A stretch of DNA of 64,000 nucleotides from Owenia fusiformis (taxonomy: Eukaryota; Annelida; Polychaeta; Sabellida; Oweniidae). Each line of letters opens with the position of its first letter. The first letter of the stretch is position 1. This document shows positions 58,787 to 64,000 of the stretch, in pieces. The notes under the pieces are model-generated. The model was not told where the DNA came from and ran no database searches. It saw only the letters and a program-made list of their open reading frames with translations. Location of the stretch: contig CAIIXF020000009.1 of the NCBI GenBank assembly GCA_903813345.2, forward strand, positions 37,999,759-38,063,758, given 5' to 3'. A program made the translations under genes and the position numbers.

Positions 58787-60142
58787 TACAAATAAAAATG
58801 TATATTCACATTTTGAACAAACTTTAAGATGGATCTATTGAGGATTTTGTATACAGTGAGTGCATTGGTATAATGAAGAAGGGGACTCATGGGTAATATA
58901 AAACAGTAGGGTTAGAAAAATCATACAAGAGTTTAATACATTGTATATTAGAAAATATATATTATGATTTAGCATACATATAAACAGATTAAATTACATC
59001 ACTTTCCATGAGTGCAGTAAAACTAACACTTCTTTCAATCCAAAAACCACACAATTTTTGAGATATTTGATTTAAACCATTATAATATATGTTATAAAGT
59101 AGTTTTTAAGCGTTTTAATTTTATTATTATTTTGGCTTTCGAGTTTGGAAAATGTATTGCATTTTATATATCTGCTTCAATCTGGAATAAATCATATGTA
59201 ATTTAAATCATTCTTGAGTTAATCTTTATCCTGCCAAATGAAGTTTGTGTAAGGATATAGAGAAGCCATCTGTCTGTCCCTTTTGCTATTGATTAAATCA
59301 TTTGATTAATGTGCACTCATCTTTCGATATTGAATATTCAAAGTGTGATATTTATCACTGCATGTCTTGTACATCTCTTCTCCATGGAGTATAAAATTCA
59401 TATTGTAAGTAATTTTGCATGATAGCAATCCTGATATGTTGTGAAAATATTGAAAGTCATAGCATAACTTTATCAAAATGACTAAATAATATTGATTACT
59501 CTGTATTAACAGTTAAAACTCAAATACATGTTATTTGAAGTGGTTGCAATAAACATTTAAATCAATAATCGCACCAATAATTGCTTTCTAGTGGTGTTTT
59601 TATTAAATTGTCCTTTCATAAGAATGCATTAAAGGTATATATAACTTTTTGGTTCAAATTTGAAATTCATTTGGTGTAGACCTTTTTCCTCACAGTTTTT
59701 GGCACAAATGGTAAGTCTGTAGCATTGGCCACTTATTCATCTGTCTCCATCCTTTTTTGTCACACTTTGTTCACCTAATTCACAAATATATGAGGCAGTT
59801 CATCTATTTTTACAAAAGTCCCTTGTTTTGGAAAATTGTTGATTTCACCATTGAGCCCACTAAATACACTGTAGTGCCAATATTATATACATAACGGTTT
59901 CTTGAACATTGTTTATAATTACTTAAAAATTAATTTATTGCATAACTCATTTATTTTTGATATTCTGTTTAGGGGCTGTAGTTTCTACCAAACAAAGCAG
60001 GGGGTGAATGATATTATTGTACCTAAAATCAAATATTGACTGCCTTATCAGCATTTTCAAATCTGATAATTTGTAATATAAGCAATATTTTGAATTGTAT
60101 TTGAGTGTAACAAATATTTTTTTTTTAGTACACAACTACCAC
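58787..60142. other. Downstream of the membrane-protein gene
   Basis: AT-rich with no gene recognised. It holds the second copy of the ~90-bp block (58.84-58.93 kb) and a repeat fragment near 59.24-59.28 kb. Confidence 0.45.
58838..58930. repeat. Dispersed ~90-bp block, copy 2
   Basis: ATTGAGGATTTTGTATACAG, then GGTAATATAAAACAGTAGGG and TTAGA, matching 50.82-50.91 kb in the same orientation. It begins 52 bp after the stop of the membrane-protein gene. Confidence 0.7.
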
Positions 60143-60396
60143 GGGTCCAACTACTCGAGACGTAGCGAAACCAATACGTCCGGCAAAACCGTTAAATAGT
60201 TGGATTGATATTTTTATAACTATGGGTACTTCACTTGAAAGAAAACTTATTGTTTTAATAAAAACCACTGTATTTATTCCCAGAAAGTACTCTGGCTCAA
60301 GATATGACTGTCTAAAATCACTTGCCATACTGTAAATAAACCTTTAACGTTTTTGCTGGACGTAATGGTTTCCATACGTCCCGAGGAGTTTGACCC
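60143..60396. mobile_element. 254-bp MITE with ~54-bp inverted repeats
   Basis: The left arm (60143-60196, from GGGTCCAACTACTCGAGACG to GCAAAACCGTTAAA) pairs with the right arm (60343-60396, from TTTAACGTTTTTGC to GAGGAGTTTGACCC). About 45 of 54 positions match. No coding capacity; no clear target-site duplication. Confidence 0.75.
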
Positions 60397-61424
60397 CTGT
60401 GATTTCAGACCTATAAAAGTATAGCTTCAAAATTACATTTAATAAAATTCCTTATTTCATGCTTTCCTGAGGTAATACTACTGCATTCAAAGTCAAACAG
60501 AGTCTGAATAATGTTTGATTCTGCAAATGAACCTGCAAGTTGGATCAAGAGTTGCAGTTTTTCTCAGAAAATCCAGTCCATAATAATTTTGTCTGATTTG
60601 TTAAGGTAAAAGTAAATGTATTATGACCTGTTTTTAATTACAGTATGGTAAGAGATTTATTTCCTTATACTATGACTGTTCACATCACTTTCACATATTT
60701 TTTGAAATTCAGAAAATTATTGACAGTGCAGGTGTGAATACATATGTGAAACCTGATTATGTAAATAATGGCCAAAGTTATGATAAATGAAATCATTTTC
60801 AGTGTTGTTTATAACCATGTAGAAGATGTTTGTGGGATTGTTGTCCTGTTGTGGCTTTATTAAAGGGAGAATCAGATCTTCTTAAGACTTAGCTAATAAT
60901 ATTGTATGGTTCAAATTTTAAGAGTGTTACTTTCGTTAGCATTCCTTATATGGAAAAGAGGCGGTCTTAACATTCTTTTGAATCTGGTTAAGATAGCATC
61001 TTGCCAGTACAGAATCACTTTTTCGGACATTCTTGGTTTAAGCAACACAAACATCATTTAGATTTAAACTTCAAAAATACATAACTTGCTATCGAAATTC
61101 TAAATTAACACTTAAAACCGTTAGCTTTTGAGCTAACAAACAGGATAATATCAACATGTAACTTTTACAACTAGCGTAGGATTTATCCTGAACATTAATA
61201 AATATTGGAACATCATTTGACATTTTATGTTGGATTTTATATAACAACATTTCATAACGTAAATATAACAATAAACAAAAATTGGTTCAATTTTAGAATA
61301 TTATTCATTTCATTCCTTTTCATGTCATGTCTATTTTATAAAGATTTTTATCACACCATCCATTGGATATAGTCGTCGTGGTCATGATCGTTATCGTGAT
61401 CCTGATCGTTCAACTTTTTGGCAT
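60397..61424. other. Intergenic, nothing recognised
   Basis: AT-rich sequence without exon-like or repeat structure that I can support. Confidence 0.4.
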
Positions 61425-61893
61425 TGCCATTTCAGGAGAACTACTCATCAGATTTTCTCCTAATTAGCACATATGATAGAGGATATCAAGTTCTAGAGCT
61501 GATTAATTGTTGGGTAGTTTAAAGGTTTTTCAGAAAATGTTGTAATATCCATTTCAGGAAAACCATTCTTCAGATTTTCTCCAAATTCACAGACATTATA
61601 GGGGATATCAAGTTCTAGAGCTGATTAACATGGCCATTTCGAAGGTTTTTCGGAAAATCTTGTCATCGCAATTTCAGGAAAAGCACTCATCGGAATTTTT
61701 CCAAATTTGCACACATGATAGAGGATATCAAGTTCTAGAGCTGATCAGCTTTTGGGTGTCCATCTTGTTTTCTGATGGCCATTTTGAGTTTTTTTCGGAA
61801 ATTCTTGTCATCACCATTTCAGGAAAACCACTTGCCGGATTGTCTCTAAATTCACACACATGATAGAGGATATCAAGTTCTAGAGCTGATTAC
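61425..61893. repeat. ~122-bp tandem repeat, four copies
   Basis: Each unit carries CCATTTCAGGAAAA, CAGATTTTCTCC and GATATCAAGTTCTAGAGCTG; this last block occurs near 61.48, 61.60, 61.73 and 61.87 kb. The last interval is about 145 bp. A 'GGCCATTT.GAAGGTTTTTCGG' block joins the units. A decayed piece may lie at 62.59 kb. Confidence 0.8.
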
Positions 61894-64000
61894 CATACCT
61901 ATAAAAAAGAAATCTAATATACCCCTAAAACTTCACCAATAGATCACCAATACACCATGACAATTGGTTTAGTCAAGTGGTTTGTAAGTTATGTATTAAA
62001 ACTGACAATATTCAACTAGTACACCACTGTAAGGGTTTTTTAGGTGGAGTGGTTTGTAAGTTGTGTTCTAGAATGGTCTATTAGTAGTTTATTAAAACTG
62101 ATCCTTGATTTAGAATGAGAAACCCCTTTTAAATGGTGGAAATAGTAAAAATGAGAGGGAATTACAATGCAATGTAGCATTACAACCAGAAGGGTGACTG
62201 GACTTTATTGAATCTTGCTCAACATAATCGTAAAGGTATGCAGAAGATGTATATGTTGAATATTGTTCATATTTCTCACTGAACTTAGCATTATAGAGAT
62301 TTTGTACCTCATGGAAATATGAAATTAGTAGTGGTGTATTAGTGGTGTATAAGACTTCAGGGAGTGATGTATTGGTGATCTGTTAGTAATATTTGAGACT
62401 TCAGGAGTGATGTATAAGTACTGTATTAGTGATGTATTAGTAGTGTATTACATGTTCTCTGATTGGTCAATAATTTTTATCTCATTTGCATGGTAATTTT
62501 TTCAACTAATAAACCACCTGCCAAGTCAATGGCAAAAAAGTGGTCTGGTAACGATTCTAGTGCTGATGAACTTCTGGGCAACCTAGTTTCTGGCGACCAT
62601 TTTGAAAGTTTTTTGATGGTGTGTTCATGTCAGGTGCCTTGTTATAATAATGTATTATTGTTCTATCAATGTGGTTACAATATTCATTTGGGAGAATTTA
62701 AACATTTCCCCCCATTTTTGCACTTTGAATCCTTAATAACTTTACAAAGGACAGGTGGCGGTAAACCCCTCTTTTAGCCCCCCTACAAAACAAGTATATA
62801 TTGAGATGGAATTGAAGAGGAAGTATGACGTATTACTTAAAATGTGATTTCTGAAAATCTTGACATTTGACCTTGACATTAGGGTAATTTAAAGGTCAAC
62901 TGAGAGATGCTATTTTTGTCAAAATTTTGCCGTTTTCTAATACAAGAAATGAAAGCAATTGGCTTAATTTTGATTGTGACTGATAATAAGACACGCGAAT
63001 GGAAATAAAAATAGTTTTAATAAATTCTCATGAGCAATTACATGAAAATCTTGAGAATAAATCCCCATATGGGCATTTTTTGGGGACTAAATTTTCCTGT
63101 TTCAAAAATGAATGTTCTTGTTGCCTTTTGAGACACCCTACAGTATACTAATATAAGCATGTTTTAAGAGTTGGGATGTGATTATTACTTTAAATGCCCA
63201 TGGGCAATTTGGATAATATGGCTGCAATTAAATGCACATAAGGGCACTTCCATGAGAATGGATTTTCTTATTTCAATTGCTTCTCGCCAGTTTTCTAAAC
63301 ATGTTTGCCATATACTAAATAGTTATAGGGTCACTTTTAATAAATGCCCATTGGCATTTGCATTGGAATTTGAAATTAAATGTGTGTATGGAGACTCATT
63401 TTTAAGGTTATTTGCCAATTTGCAGTTCCCATATTTGAATTTCAATATACATAATAAAATATAAGGCAACATCATGTATAAATGGCATGACACTCAAAGG
63501 ATTGACTAAAATAATTTCTACTTATTCCCTATTTAGAAAAACACTTAAGCCATTCAAAGATTTTTTATAATTAATGTCACTAAATTCTATGTTTTCAAAA
63601 AAAAAATGTTCCCATGCACTCTGTACTTGTAATGCGTATAAATGACAGAGGGAATTGTGATCTTGAATTATATTGTATTGAAATGTGTTCCAAGATTGAT
63701 TAAAGACTACATGTATATAAGCTTTAGCATTGTCTTCATTAACAAGGTCATCTGAATGAAGAGGTATACTTGCTTTGCCACAATGTGTTATTGCGCTTTC
63801 ACTGTTAAATAATATATAAAACCCTTTAAATAAATAAAGGTTTTGTAGTTTTTAATATAAGGCCCTTCATCAGAATGCCAACATATGATTAATTTTGAAT
63901 GGCCTAATCTGTACATGGAGTTATGTAGTATACATGTATGCCCAGGTTAGCAGCCATATTGAAAACATAAATCAGTCAGCCTTATTTTCATCACAAAAGT
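61894..64000. other. Right end of window, no gene recognised
   Basis: AT-rich. Frames at 62.46-62.78 and 63.17-63.46 kb show no family signature. Short repeats of 'AGTAGTGTATTAG'-type sequence occur near 62.33-62.45 kb. Confidence 0.4.

Noticed and set aside
63171-63464. 97-codon frame at the right end
   Set aside because: The sequence contains locally repeated TGCCCAT/ATGGGCA-type words and no recognisable domain.

Overview
The window is animal nuclear DNA: AT-rich, intron-rich, with GT-AG introns, long tandem repeats and many transposon copies. The genes suggest a marine invertebrate, possibly a deuterostome such as a hemichordate or echinoderm. Pointers are the muscle myosin N-terminus, intronless GPCRs and a TRIM gene lying in introns, and mariner and Tx1/L1-type elements. 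The species cannot be fixed from this sequence.

Layout. (1) 0.9-2.2 kb, minus strand: the first two coding exons of a muscle myosin heavy chain, with a likely TATA/CCAAT promoter near 2.18-2.23 kb; the rest lies off the left edge. (2) 5.4-45.0 kb, plus strand: twelve exons that I rebuilt by hand into the N-terminal ~587 residues of a MEI1 homologue (meiosis inhibitor 1, a factor for meiotic double-strand break formation). All twelve exons join in phase. The very large introns hold an intronless RBCC/TRIM protein (33.9-35.1 kb), an intronless divergent class A GPCR (38.0-39.3 kb), a LINE with a full-length ORF (25.6-29.2 kb, antisense), a 5'-truncated Tx1/L1-like LINE with a 14-bp target-site duplication (41.0-42.0 kb), two related mariner copies, a hAT-like MITE, foldback elements, a dispersed 'GGTGACAT' repeat family and two minisatellites. 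(3) 45.9-46.9 kb, minus strand: a second intronless class A GPCR. (4) 47.15-50.0 kb: a 36-bp minisatellite of about 79 copies. (5) 51.2-56.2 kb: three TA-flanked elements with long inverted repeats (mariner-type), one with a transposase relic and a nested repeat. (6) 53.9-58.8 kb, plus strand: a six-exon gene for an unrecognised 318-aa single-pass (type II-like) membrane protein; the 54.2-56.2 kb mariner sits in its first intron. (7) 58.8-64 kb: no gene recognised; a small inverted-repeat element and a ~122-bp tandem repeat.

The protein genes do not form a pathway. The most interesting points are the MEI1 locus as a host for nested genes and repeats, the apparent absence of the C-terminal half of MEI1 in the 19 kb that follow, the unrecognised membrane-protein gene, and a satellite inside MEI1 packed with AGGTCA/TGACCT nuclear-receptor half-sites.
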